DNA from: Magnetococcales bacterium
GTDB taxonomy: Bacteria; Pseudomonadota; Magnetococcia; Magnetococcales; Magnetaquicoccaceae
Assembly (NCBI GenBank): GCA_015229095.1
Contig: JADGCE010000106.1
Span: 1 to 9,225, forward strand
Length of the DNA: 9,225 nucleotides
Direction of reading: 5' to 3'
In this document: positions 1 to 6,914 of the stretch, one piece after another
Numbering within the stretch: the first letter of the stretch is position 1
Layout of the letters: every line of letters begins with the position of its first letter
Position numbers and translations under genes: made by a program
Notes under the pieces: model-generated
What the model was told of the DNA's origin: nothing
Seen by the model: only the letters and a program-made list of their open reading frames with translations
The model's database searches: none

Positions 1-48
1 ATCCTGGACGCACCGACGCTGGAAAGCGTTTTTACGGACCCACCGTGA
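1..48 (+). CDS. C-terminal tail of a probable ABC transporter ATP-binding protein (partial)
   Basis: Frame 1 is open from the left edge for 15 codons and ends in TGA at 46-48. The last residues read DAPTLESVF followed by a short tail. The pattern P-[ST]-L-E-x-V-F close to the C-terminus is characteristic of the ATPase subunits of ABC-2-type exporters, where it ends the ATP-binding protein. That is family knowledge; only 15 residues are visible, so the assignment rests on this one motif. The gene runs toward the secretion operon, which lies on the opposite strand, and its stop lies about 110 bp beyond the HlyD stop. It could be any protein with a chance resemblance. Confidence 0.45.
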   Translation: MLDAPTLESVFTDPP

Positions 49-67
49 AAAATGGCAGAGAATCTGC
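48..67 (-). terminator. Weak candidate terminator of the type I secretion operon
   Basis: Read on the minus strand, a 5-bp stem (GCAGA, loop TTC, TCTGC; plus-strand arms 55-59 and 63-67) is followed by CA and then five T residues (48-52). It lies about 95 nt past the HlyD stop. The stem is short and the U tract is interrupted from the stem by two bases, so this is only a candidate. A second short stem, GCCCC/GGGGC at 91-95 and 100-104, lies between and has no T tract. The 113-bp gap 49-161 shows no gene. Confidence 0.25.
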
Positions 68-161
68 GATCTCCATATCCACGAAGTCACGCCCCCCACG
101 GGGCACTCTCTGACTTGCCGGCAGGCGTTCCTGCTCTTCTTCGTTGAGCTTCCCACGGTTT

Positions 162-1481
162 CTACCGCTCCCGCAACGCACTGGCTTTGGCCTTGAGGAT
201 GGGTTTCAGCATATAGTCCAACACGCTTTTTTTGCCGGTGAGAATGTCGGTGGTGACCATCATGCCGGGAATGATGGGCAGGGGCCGGCCATTTTTGTCC
301 AGCTGGTTGGCATGGGTGCGAACCAGGATTTTGTAATAATTTTCCCCTTTTTCGTTGGCAATGGCGTCGGCGCTGATCTGCTCCAGTTCTCCCATCAGAC
401 CGCCATAGATGGAAAAGTCATAAGCGGTAAACTTGACCATGGTTTTTTGGCCAGGGTGCAAAAAGGCAATGTCGGAGGGGCGGATTTGCGCCTCCACCAA
501 CAGGGAGTCATCCAGGGGCATAATCTCCACCAGATCCATGCCGGAACGGATCACCTGACCGATGCTGTGTACCCGCACCCGGATGACCGTACCCCGCACC
601 GGGGAACGGATGGCGGTGCGAACGACCCGATCCCGCAATCCGGTCAAGGAGGCGGTCAGCTGGTTGAGTTCGGAACGCACTTCGTTCAACTCCTGTTGGG
701 CCTTGGAACGAAAGATAAGGATGGGATCTTTGGTTTTGGTGCGGGCCTCCTCCAGCATGGAGCGGGTGCGGGGAATGCTCAAGACGGTGCTTTCCAGATT
801 GCCCTCCAGTTCGGCCACCTCCCGGCGCATGCGCAACAGCTCCACCTCCGACATGATGCCCTGTTTGACCATGGGTTCGGTGAGGCTCAACTCCTTGCGC
901 ACCAGATCCAGGCGGTGACGCAGCTGTTTTTCTGCTGCAATCAGGCTGGTCAGCTCCTGCTGGCGTTGCTCTGCCTGGTTTTCCAGCATGCTGATGGTGG
1001 ATTTCAACTCCTGCTGATGGGAGGCAAACAGCTTTTCCTCGTTGCTGACCAGCTCCGGTTTTTCCTGCATGACCTGGGGAGGGGCGACGAAGGGCTCCGC
1101 ATTGGCCTCTGCCTGCAGGCGGGCGTGGCGTGCGGTCAAGCCGAGAAATTTCAGCTGGCTCTCCCGGAAGGTGGCCTGAAATTGGGTATCATCGATATTC
1201 AGCAGCACCCGATCTTTTTCGACCCGCTCCCCTTCCGTGACGGCAAGTTCCGACAGGATCCCCCCTTCCAGGCTCTGGACCACCCGCACCTGCCCGGATG
1301 GCACCACTTTGCCCATGCCGGTGGTTACCTCGTCCAATTCGGCGAGGGAGGCCCAGCCGATGGCCACGGCAACAAAGAGGAGAATCAGGAAGAGGAGCAG
1401 ATGGGCGAAGGGGTGCACCCGATTTTGGCGGGCCGCCTCGGCCTCGCTCATGAAGGGACCGTCATCCCAGGTGATGCTCAT
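162..1481 (-). CDS. HlyD-family type I secretion periplasmic adaptor (membrane fusion protein)
   Basis: This 439-residue protein would bridge the inner-membrane exporter and a TolC-like outer-membrane channel. After a short cytoplasmic N-terminus there is one membrane segment (about residues 25-47). The first half of a biotinyl/lipoyl-like domain follows (about 52-100, with SLEGGIL near 70-76), then a long alpha-helical hairpin (about 105-285), the second lipoyl half (about 290-325, IRSPVRGTV) and a beta-barrel region. The C-terminal HlyD signature PGMMVTTDILTGKKSV begins near residue 405. Length and order match the LapC/HlyD family. Its ATG overlaps the exporter stop in an ATGA, so the two are probably translationally coupled. 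Substrate specificity cannot be read from the adaptor. The outer-membrane partner is not in the window. Confidence 0.95.
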   Translation of the reverse strand: MSITWDDGPFMSEAEAARQNRVHPFAHLLLFLILLFVAVAIGWASLAELDEVTTGMGKVVPSGQVRVVQSLEGGILSELAVTEGERVEKDRVLLNIDDTQFQATFRESQLKFLGLTARHARLQAEANAEPFVAPPQVMQEKPELVSNEEKLFASHQQELKSTISMLENQAEQRQQELTSLIAAEKQLRHRLDLVRKELSLTEPMVKQGIMSEVELLRMRREVAELEGNLESTVLSIPRTRSMLEEARTKTKDPILIFRSKAQQELNEVRSELNQLTASLTGLRDRVVRTAIRSPVRGTVIRVRVHSIGQVIRSGMDLVEIMPLDDSLLVEAQIRPSDIAFLHPGQKTMVKFTAYDFSIYGGLMGELEQISADAIANEKGENYYKILVRTHANQLDKNGRPLPIIPGMMVTTDILTGKKSVLDYMLKPILKAKASALRER

Positions 1482-3739
1482 GATGCGGCCTCCCCCGGCG
1501 AGCGGGTTGGCGACTCGGCGGGTGGTCTGAACTGGCCGCTGGTCATCTGTTGCACCACCTCATGACGGGGGCCATCCAGCACCACCTTGCCCTCCTCCAG
1601 GAGGATGACCCGCTCCACCAGGGGCAACAGGGAGGCCCGGTGGGTGATGAGCAGGACGGTACGTCCCGGCATGGTGTTCATCATGCGGGCCTTGAACCGC
1701 TCCTCGGAGCCGCTGTCCATGGCACTGGTGGGTTCATCCATGAGAAGGATGGGAGGGTCGGGAAGCAGGGCGCGGGCGATGGCAATGGTCTGTCGCTGAC
1801 CACCGGAGAGCCCTTTACCCTGTTCGCCAATCATGCGATTGAAGCCATGGGGATGGCGGGTCACCGATTCGTCAACCCCGGCCTGCTGGGCGGCCCGCAG
1901 CAGGGCGGCATCGTCGGCGAAGGGGTCGGCCATGAGAATGTTGGAGCGCACGGTACCGAAAAAGAGCAGACTTTCCTGGGTGACACAGCCGATATTGCGG
2001 CGCAGATCCACCGGATCGATCTGCTGGATGTCGATACCATCCATCAGGATCTGCCCGCTGTCGGGCTGGTAGAGGTTGAGCAGAAGGCGAATCAGGGTGC
2101 TTTTTCCGGAGCCGATGCGCCCCAGGATGGCCACCCGCTCCCCGGCGCGAATGCGGATGGAAAATTGGCTCAACACCGGCTGGGCCTGTTTGGGATAGGT
2201 AAAAGAGACCTTGTCAAAAACAATATCGCCGGTCAACTTGGGGCAATGGATGAAGCGGGCGCTGGGGGCGCGTTCGACGGCGAGATCCATGATGCCGTTC
2301 AGGGTGCGCAGGGAGATGAGGGATTGTTGAAAACGCACCAACAGACCGGCCACCTGGGAGAGCGGCGCGAGGGCGCGACTGGTGAGCATGGAGCAGGCGA
2401 TGAGGGCGCCCATGGTCAAATGCCCCTCTTGAATCTGGTAGACGCCATGAATGATAATGCCGATATAGGCCATTTGCTGGGTAAAGTTTGAAAAATTGAG
2501 GATCAGGTTGGAGGCCAGTCGGGATTGCAGGCTGGATTGTGCTGCCATGCCCACCACCTGTTCCCATTTATCCTGCACATAACCGGCGGCCCCCAGGGTT
2601 TTGACGGTCTCCATGCCGCTGAGGGTTTCCACCAGGATGGCATGTTTTTGGGAGGACTCCTTGGCGGTTTGGCGCATGATGCGGGCCAGGGGCCATTGCA
2701 AGGCCAGGCTGGCACCCAGGACGATGGGGAGGGTCAGCAAGGGCACCAGAACCACCGGGCCGGACAAAAAATAGATGACCCACAAGAACAGAAAGACAAA
2801 GGGGAGATCGATCAGGGTGGAGAGGGTGGCGGAGGTAAAAAAGTCCCGCAGGGATTCAAACTCCAGCAGATTGCGGGCCAGGGCGCCGCTGGAGGCCGGT
2901 TGGGCGGCCATGCGGACGTTGTTGACGTGTTGAAAGAGGGTGGAGGCCATGATGATATCGGCTTTTTTGCCAGCAACATCCAGGAAATAGCTGCGCAGGG
3001 TGCGGATGAGAAAATCAAATCCGTAGACGATGGCCGCCCCGATGGCGAGCACCCAGAGGGTTTCGATGGCATTGTTGGGCACCACCCGGTCGTAGACATT
3101 CATGGCGAACAGGGAGCTGGTGAGGCTGAACAGGTTGAGCATCAGCGAGGCCAGGATCGCCTCGGCATAGAGGCTGGTATAGCGACGCAGGGTGCCCCAG
3201 AACCAATGTTTCTCTTGCAGCTCGCCGATCTCTTTGGAGCGTTCGTCGAAGCGGAACTGTGGCCGGGCAAAGATGGCCTGTCCGGCATAGCGTTCCTGCA
3301 GGCGACCCAGATCGACGATGGCCTCGCCGGCTCCGCTCTCCGGGAAGATGACCCGTGCATCGCGGCCATTGGCCTCCAGGGCCATCAGCAGGCATGCCTG
3401 TCGCTCTTTCAGCAGCAGCACGGCGGGCAGCGTGAGGGGGGAGATCTGCGCCATGGGTTTGCGCACCACCCGTGCGGAGATGTCGGCGCGGGCGGCGGCC
3501 CGCACGAACAGCTCAGGGGTGAAGCGGTTGTTGACCAGGGGCAGGGCGGCCCGCAGGGCACTCAGGGAGTGGGGGCGTTGCCAATATTGGGTCAAAATGG
3601 CCAGGCAATGCAGCAAGGGATCATCGATCACCTGGGAGGCATCGACGGGCTCCCACTGCCGCGACGGGGCATCTCCCTGTACCGGGGCGGGGGCGGATGC
3701 TATGCTGGGGGAAGAGGGAGAGAGGTGTTCATCGGTCAT
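1478..3739 (-). CDS. Type I secretion system permease/ATPase, LapB-like, with degenerate C39-like domain
   Basis: This 753-residue inner-membrane ABC exporter would power one-step secretion of an unfolded protein. Residues about 36-165 form a C39-peptidase-like domain. The catalytic Cys position appears to be Pro41 (DDPLLHCL), so the domain should bind rather than cleave substrate, as in LapB-type exporters. A six-helix ABC membrane domain spans about 190-470. The ATPase domain is complete: Walker A GRIGSGKST (540-548), Q-loop Gln588, signature LSGGQ (644-648), Walker B ILLMDE (664-669) and switch His700. The start is uncertain: ATG at 3739 gives MTDEHLSPSS, and an in-frame ATG at 3784 would add 15 residues; neither has a good Shine-Dalgarno. 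The first 35 residues are Ser/Pro/Ala-rich and low-complexity. The open frame extends further upstream, but only as antisense of aat. The substrate, probably a large adhesin or RTX-type protein by family analogy, is not nearby. Confidence 0.95.
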   Translation of the reverse strand: MTDEHLSPSSPSIASAPAPVQGDAPSRQWEPVDASQVIDDPLLHCLAILTQYWQRPHSLSALRAALPLVNNRFTPELFVRAAARADISARVVRKPMAQISPLTLPAVLLLKERQACLLMALEANGRDARVIFPESGAGEAIVDLGRLQERYAGQAIFARPQFRFDERSKEIGELQEKHWFWGTLRRYTSLYAEAILASLMLNLFSLTSSLFAMNVYDRVVPNNAIETLWVLAIGAAIVYGFDFLIRTLRSYFLDVAGKKADIIMASTLFQHVNNVRMAAQPASSGALARNLLEFESLRDFFTSATLSTLIDLPFVFLFLWVIYFLSGPVVLVPLLTLPIVLGASLALQWPLARIMRQTAKESSQKHAILVETLSGMETVKTLGAAGYVQDKWEQVVGMAAQSSLQSRLASNLILNFSNFTQQMAYIGIIIHGVYQIQEGHLTMGALIACSMLTSRALAPLSQVAGLLVRFQQSLISLRTLNGIMDLAVERAPSARFIHCPKLTGDIVFDKVSFTYPKQAQPVLSQFSIRIRAGERVAILGRIGSGKSTLIRLLLNLYQPDSGQILMDGIDIQQIDPVDLRRNIGCVTQESLLFFGTVRSNILMADPFADDAALLRAAQQAGVDESVTRHPHGFNRMIGEQGKGLSGGQRQTIAIARALLPDPPILLMDEPTSAMDSGSEERFKARMMNTMPGRTVLLITHRASLLPLVERVILLEEGKVVLDGPRHEVVQQMTSGQFRPPAESPTRSPGEAAS

Positions 3740-3777
3740 GGGTGCAAAAAACCTGTGCCGGCACTGGAGGGGAGTCT

Positions 3778-3807
3778 GGGACATGGTAACAAACAGTCCG
3801 ATACAAT
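3778..3807 (+). promoter_or_regulatory. Candidate sigma-70 promoter for the aat-FHA-carA operon
   Basis: In the divergent spacer, TACAAT at 3802-3807 matches the -10 consensus at 5 of 6 bases. GGGACA at 3778-3783, 18 bp upstream, matches the -35 at 4 of 6. This would give a leader of about 35 nt before the aat start. The -35 is weak and the call is from inspection only. If the upstream ATG (3784) of the exporter is used, the promoter overlaps exporter coding sequence. Confidence 0.3.
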
Positions 3808-3847
3808 GCAAACCCACCCGCCACGTTGTCCGCAGGATGTGGTGAGC

Positions 3848-4537
3848 ATGGGCGTTTTTCAACTGTCGTCCCGTCCTGTTTTTCCCTCCCCGACCCTGGC
3901 GGAGGCGAATGGTTTGCTGGCGGTGGGGGGGGATCTCTCTCCGCAACGGTTGCTGGCGGCCTATGCGGCGGGTATTTTTCCCTGGTATTCGGAGGGGCAA
4001 CCCCTGCTGTGGTGGAGCCCGGACCCCCGTCTGGTTTTGTATCCTGAACGGTTCCATGCCTCCCGCACTCTGCGCAAGAGCTTGCGTCGGCAAAGTTTTT
4101 CTGTCACCTTTGACCGGGATTTCCCGCAGGTGATCGGTCACTGTCGCCGGTGCCGCCAGGCCACCGGCACCTGGATCACCCCTGAGATGGAACAGGCTTA
4201 TATTCGGTTGCATCAGCTGGGCTATGCCCATTCGGTGGAGAGCTGGCTGGTGACGGAGGGGGAAGAGCCCGTGTTGGCGGGCGGGTTGTATGGTGTTGCG
4301 TTGGGGGGATGTTTTTTTGGCGAATCGATGTTTTATCGCCATGCGGATGGCTCCAAGGTGGCGTTTGCGGCCCTGGCGGAGCGGTTGCGCGACCAGGGGT
4401 TTTCCTTGATCGACTGCCAGATGACCACAGAGCATCTGCTGCGTTTGGGGGCCGAGGAGATCCCGCGCGCACATTTTTTGCAGCAATTGCAGCATGCTTT
4501 GCGGCAGTTCCCCATCCAGCCTGGCCCCTGGTGCTGA
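3848..4537 (+). CDS. aat: Leucyl/phenylalanyl-tRNA--protein transferase
   Basis: Aat transfers Leu or Phe from aminoacyl-tRNA to the N-terminal Arg or Lys of proteins in the cytosol, creating degrons for ClpS/ClpAP (bacterial N-end rule). The 229-residue length is typical. Family motifs appear in order: AAGIFPWY (40-47), WWSPDPR (55-61), GTWITPEM (107-114), GGLYGV (145-150), GESMFYR (158-164), SKVAF (169-173) and LIDCQM (187-192). The ATG at 3848 is preceded by AGGA at 3834-3837. A GTG two codons upstream is in frame but sits too close to that site. It is the first gene of a three-gene plus-strand run and is divergent from the secretion operon. A run of eight G (3925-3932) falls early in the gene but the frame is intact. 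Confidence 0.97.
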   Translation: MGVFQLSSRPVFPSPTLAEANGLLAVGGDLSPQRLLAAYAAGIFPWYSEGQPLLWWSPDPRLVLYPERFHASRTLRKSLRRQSFSVTFDRDFPQVIGHCRRCRQATGTWITPEMEQAYIRLHQLGYAHSVESWLVTEGEEPVLAGGLYGVALGGCFFGESMFYRHADGSKVAFAALAERLRDQGFSLIDCQMTTEHLLRLGAEEIPRAHFLQQLQHALRQFPIQPGPWC

Positions 4538-4574
4538 ATCTCTCCCTATCTTTTTGGCCATAAGGGATCGGACT

Positions 4575-5720
4575 ATGTCAAAATCAATCCTGGAGACGCT
4601 TTCCAACGTGTTTGGTCGGGTCAAACATTCGGCGCTGCGGCAGTATGCCGAGCAGGTGGGCGAAGAGGTTTTTCTGGAAAACATCCGCTGCCCCTGTCTG
4701 GTCGGGGTGGGGCGTTTTGCGGGAGAATTTGTCTCCAGGGCCAAGGATGACCGGGATGTGACCATGGCCTTCCGACCGGCCGTCAGCGGCGAATCCATTG
4801 CGGTGGAGAGCGAGGAGACCGGCATCCATGAAACGGTCTATCCCCTGCAGGTGCCGGCGGACAGAATCGCCCATTTCAAACATTTCGGGATCGGACGATC
4901 CAGCAGCAATGATATTGTCATTCCCGATTATTCCATTTCCGACCGTCATGCCAACATTCTGTATGAAAAGCGGGAGTACCGTCTGGAGGATCTGCTCTCC
5001 ACCAATGGCACGCTGGTCAATGGGTTGCCCGTCTCTGGCAAGGGGGTTGAACTGCACGATGGGGACAAGATCAAGCTGGGCCGGTTTCGCTTTATACTGG
5101 TTTGGCCCGTCTCCTTGTACAAGCTGCTGACTCTGGTGGGACGACAGCCGCCGCCGCCAAAGCCTGCGGTTGTTTTGTTGGAGGAGCTGACAGATGCCGT
5201 TGGAAAGTTTGATTTTATTTGCTTGAAACAATATTGCCGCACCCACAGTGTTGCGGAGTTTGCGGAGTTGCTGGTCCATCCGGTCCTGGTGGGTTCCGCC
5301 TTTTTTCCGGGCTCGGCCTGGAGCAATCCCGATGAGGAGGTGGATACCGCCCTGGCCCTCCCCCCCAGTCGGCAGAGCCACAAGGCCCGTCTGCTGGCGG
5401 GCAGCATGTATCCCCTCAGCAAGAGCCCGCTCTCCACGACGAATGAGAATACGTTTATCGTCGGTCGCGGGGTCGCTTCGGACCTGCGGATGAACGATCC
5501 CACCATTTCCAAGCAGCACGCCCGCATTGAGTTCAAAGGAGGCAAGTTGTGGCTGAGTGATTTGGGTTCTTCCAACGGCACTTTGTTGGATATCCGACCG
5601 TTGCAGCCTTTCATGCCCCGGGAGATCCGGGAGGGACACAAGGTCAGCTTCGGCAACACCCATTTTGTCCTGGTCTCCCCCGACCGTCTTTACAAAAGCC
5701 TGCAGACAACCCGGGAGTAA
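4575..5720 (+). CDS. Double FHA-domain protein with internally duplicated architecture
   Basis: This 381-residue protein is probably cytosolic; no signal peptide or membrane segment is seen. Two forkhead-associated domains, which bind phosphothreonine peptides, are present. FHA1 (about 105-175) has GR at 107-108, SDRH with Ser122/His125, and NGT at 144-146. FHA2 (about 295-367) has GR at 297-298, SKQH with Ser312/His315, and NGT at 334-336. All phosphopeptide-contact positions are kept in both. Each FHA domain is preceded by a related stretch of about 80 residues (LRQY...CLVG near 21-44; LKQY...VLVG near 217-240) and followed by a short LYK-containing tail. The pre-FHA stretch is not a domain I recognise. 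AAGGGA at 4562-4567 supports the ATG at 4575. It starts 37 nt after aat and ends 7 nt before carA. No Ser/Thr kinase or phosphatase is in the window, so the partner is unknown. Confidence 0.9.
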   Translation: MSKSILETLSNVFGRVKHSALRQYAEQVGEEVFLENIRCPCLVGVGRFAGEFVSRAKDDRDVTMAFRPAVSGESIAVESEETGIHETVYPLQVPADRIAHFKHFGIGRSSSNDIVIPDYSISDRHANILYEKREYRLEDLLSTNGTLVNGLPVSGKGVELHDGDKIKLGRFRFILVWPVSLYKLLTLVGRQPPPPKPAVVLLEELTDAVGKFDFICLKQYCRTHSVAEFAELLVHPVLVGSAFFPGSAWSNPDEEVDTALALPPSRQSHKARLLAGSMYPLSKSPLSTTNENTFIVGRGVASDLRMNDPTISKQHARIEFKGGKLWLSDLGSSNGTLLDIRPLQPFMPREIREGHKVSFGNTHFVLVSPDRLYKSLQTTRE

Positions 5721-5727
5721 ATGTGTC

Positions 5728-6897
5728 ATGACGCAAGAGAGAGCAAGTGCGGTTTTGGTCTTGGAAGATGGCAGCCGTTTTGAGGGATATTCGGTGGGGG
5801 CCGCCACGGAACAGGTGGGGGAGGTTTGCTTCAACACCTCCATGACCGGTTATCAGGAGATCATGAGCGATCCCTCCTATGCCGGTCAGATTGTCACCAT
5901 GACCTATCCCCATATCGGCAATGTGGGGATCAATCCGGAGGATATGGAGTCCTCCCGTCCGTGGATTCGCGGATTTGTCATCAAGGAGTCGGCGCGACTG
6001 GCCTCCAACTGGCGGTCGCGGGAGAGTTTGGGGGATTTTTTGACCCGGCATGAGATTCCGGCCATTGCGGGGCTGGATACACGGGTTTTGGTGGCCCATC
6101 TGCGGGAACGGGGTGCGCAGCGGGGGGTATTGTCGACCCTGGATTTTGCCCAGGAGTCGCTGCTGGCCAAGGCGCGGGCCTGGCCGGGATTGGCGGGCAT
6201 GGATCTGACCGGTGAGGTGGGATGTACGACCGCCTATCCGTGGTCGGAGGGACTGCAGGCATGGAAACCGGCGGTGTGGCGGGGGCCGCAGCCGTTGTCA
6301 CCCCCCCAGAGGAAGGGCAACCAGGGGCCGTTCCGGGTGGCGGTGCTGGACTTTGGCGTCAAGCAGCAGATTTTGCGCCACCTGGTGCATGCCGGTTGCG
6401 CCCTGACGGTGCTGCCGGGTCACACCCCGGCGGCAGATATTTTGGCCATGGCCTGTGATGGGGTGTTTTTGTCCAACGGTCCGGGAGATCCGGAGGCGGT
6501 GCAACATGGCATTCGCACCATTGAGGCGTTGCTGGATGGGGGGGTGCCGCTGTTTGGCATCTGCCTGGGCCATCAAATGCTCTCTCTGGCCATGGGGGCG
6601 ACCACGGAAAAGATGAAATTTGGCCATCGGGGGGGCAACCATCCGGTGTTGGACCTGCGCAGCAAACGGGTGGAGGTGACGGCGCAAAATCACGGTTTCA
6701 TGGTCCGTCGGGAGAGTCTGCCGGCGGAGGTGGAGGTGACCCATGAATCCCTGTTTGACGGCACGGTGGAGGGGATTGCGCATCGGTATTTGCCTGTTTT
6801 TTCGGTACAATACCATCCAGAAGCCTCGCCCGGTCCCCACGATGCCCAGTCCCATTTTCAGCGGTTTGTGCAGATGATGGAGGAGAATGCTCTGTAG
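5728..6897 (+). CDS. carA: Carbamoyl-phosphate synthase small subunit (glutamine amidotransferase)
   Basis: CarA hydrolyses glutamine and channels ammonia to CarB for carbamoyl phosphate, the precursor of pyrimidines and arginine. The 389-residue length is normal. The N-terminal CarA domain shows FNTSMTGYQEIMSDPSYAGQ (35-54). The C-terminal class I amidotransferase domain has SNGPGDP (249-255), the nucleophile in GICLGHQ (Cys279) and the catalytic His363/Glu365 in YHPEASPG. It starts 7 nt after the FHA gene, with GGGAG at 5713-5717 about 10 nt before the ATG. This implies co-transcription with aat and the FHA gene. carB does not follow: the next gene is convergent after only 17 nt, with no visible terminator between. 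Control by pyrimidines or arginine cannot be seen here. Confidence 0.98.
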   Translation: MTQERASAVLVLEDGSRFEGYSVGAATEQVGEVCFNTSMTGYQEIMSDPSYAGQIVTMTYPHIGNVGINPEDMESSRPWIRGFVIKESARLASNWRSRESLGDFLTRHEIPAIAGLDTRVLVAHLRERGAQRGVLSTLDFAQESLLAKARAWPGLAGMDLTGEVGCTTAYPWSEGLQAWKPAVWRGPQPLSPPQRKGNQGPFRVAVLDFGVKQQILRHLVHAGCALTVLPGHTPAADILAMACDGVFLSNGPGDPEAVQHGIRTIEALLDGGVPLFGICLGHQMLSLAMGATTEKMKFGHRGGNHPVLDLRSKRVEVTAQNHGFMVRRESLPAEVEVTHESLFDGTVEGIAHRYLPVFSVQYHPEASPGPHDAQSHFQRFVQMMEENAL

Positions 6898-6914
6898 GGG
6901 GCAAAAGGCGGGCG

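Noticed and set aside
144..1565. Long plus-strand open frame (473 codons) opposite the HlyD gene
   Set aside because: It is the antisense of a clear HlyD protein, rich in His, Gly and Gln as expected for the reverse of GC-rich coding sequence, and shows no domain.
2525..3847. Upstream extension of the aat frame, opposite the exporter gene
   Set aside because: The added residues are low-complexity antisense of the exporter. Aat family length and the ribosome-binding site put the start at 3848.
3785..4825. N-terminal extension of the exporter frame, opposite aat
   Set aside because: It lacks any family similarity and lies antisense to aat; it only reflects absence of stops.
4584..5843. 419-codon minus-strand frame opposite the FHA gene
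   Set aside because: The FHA domains on the plus strand are unmistakable; the antisense product has no recognisable motif.
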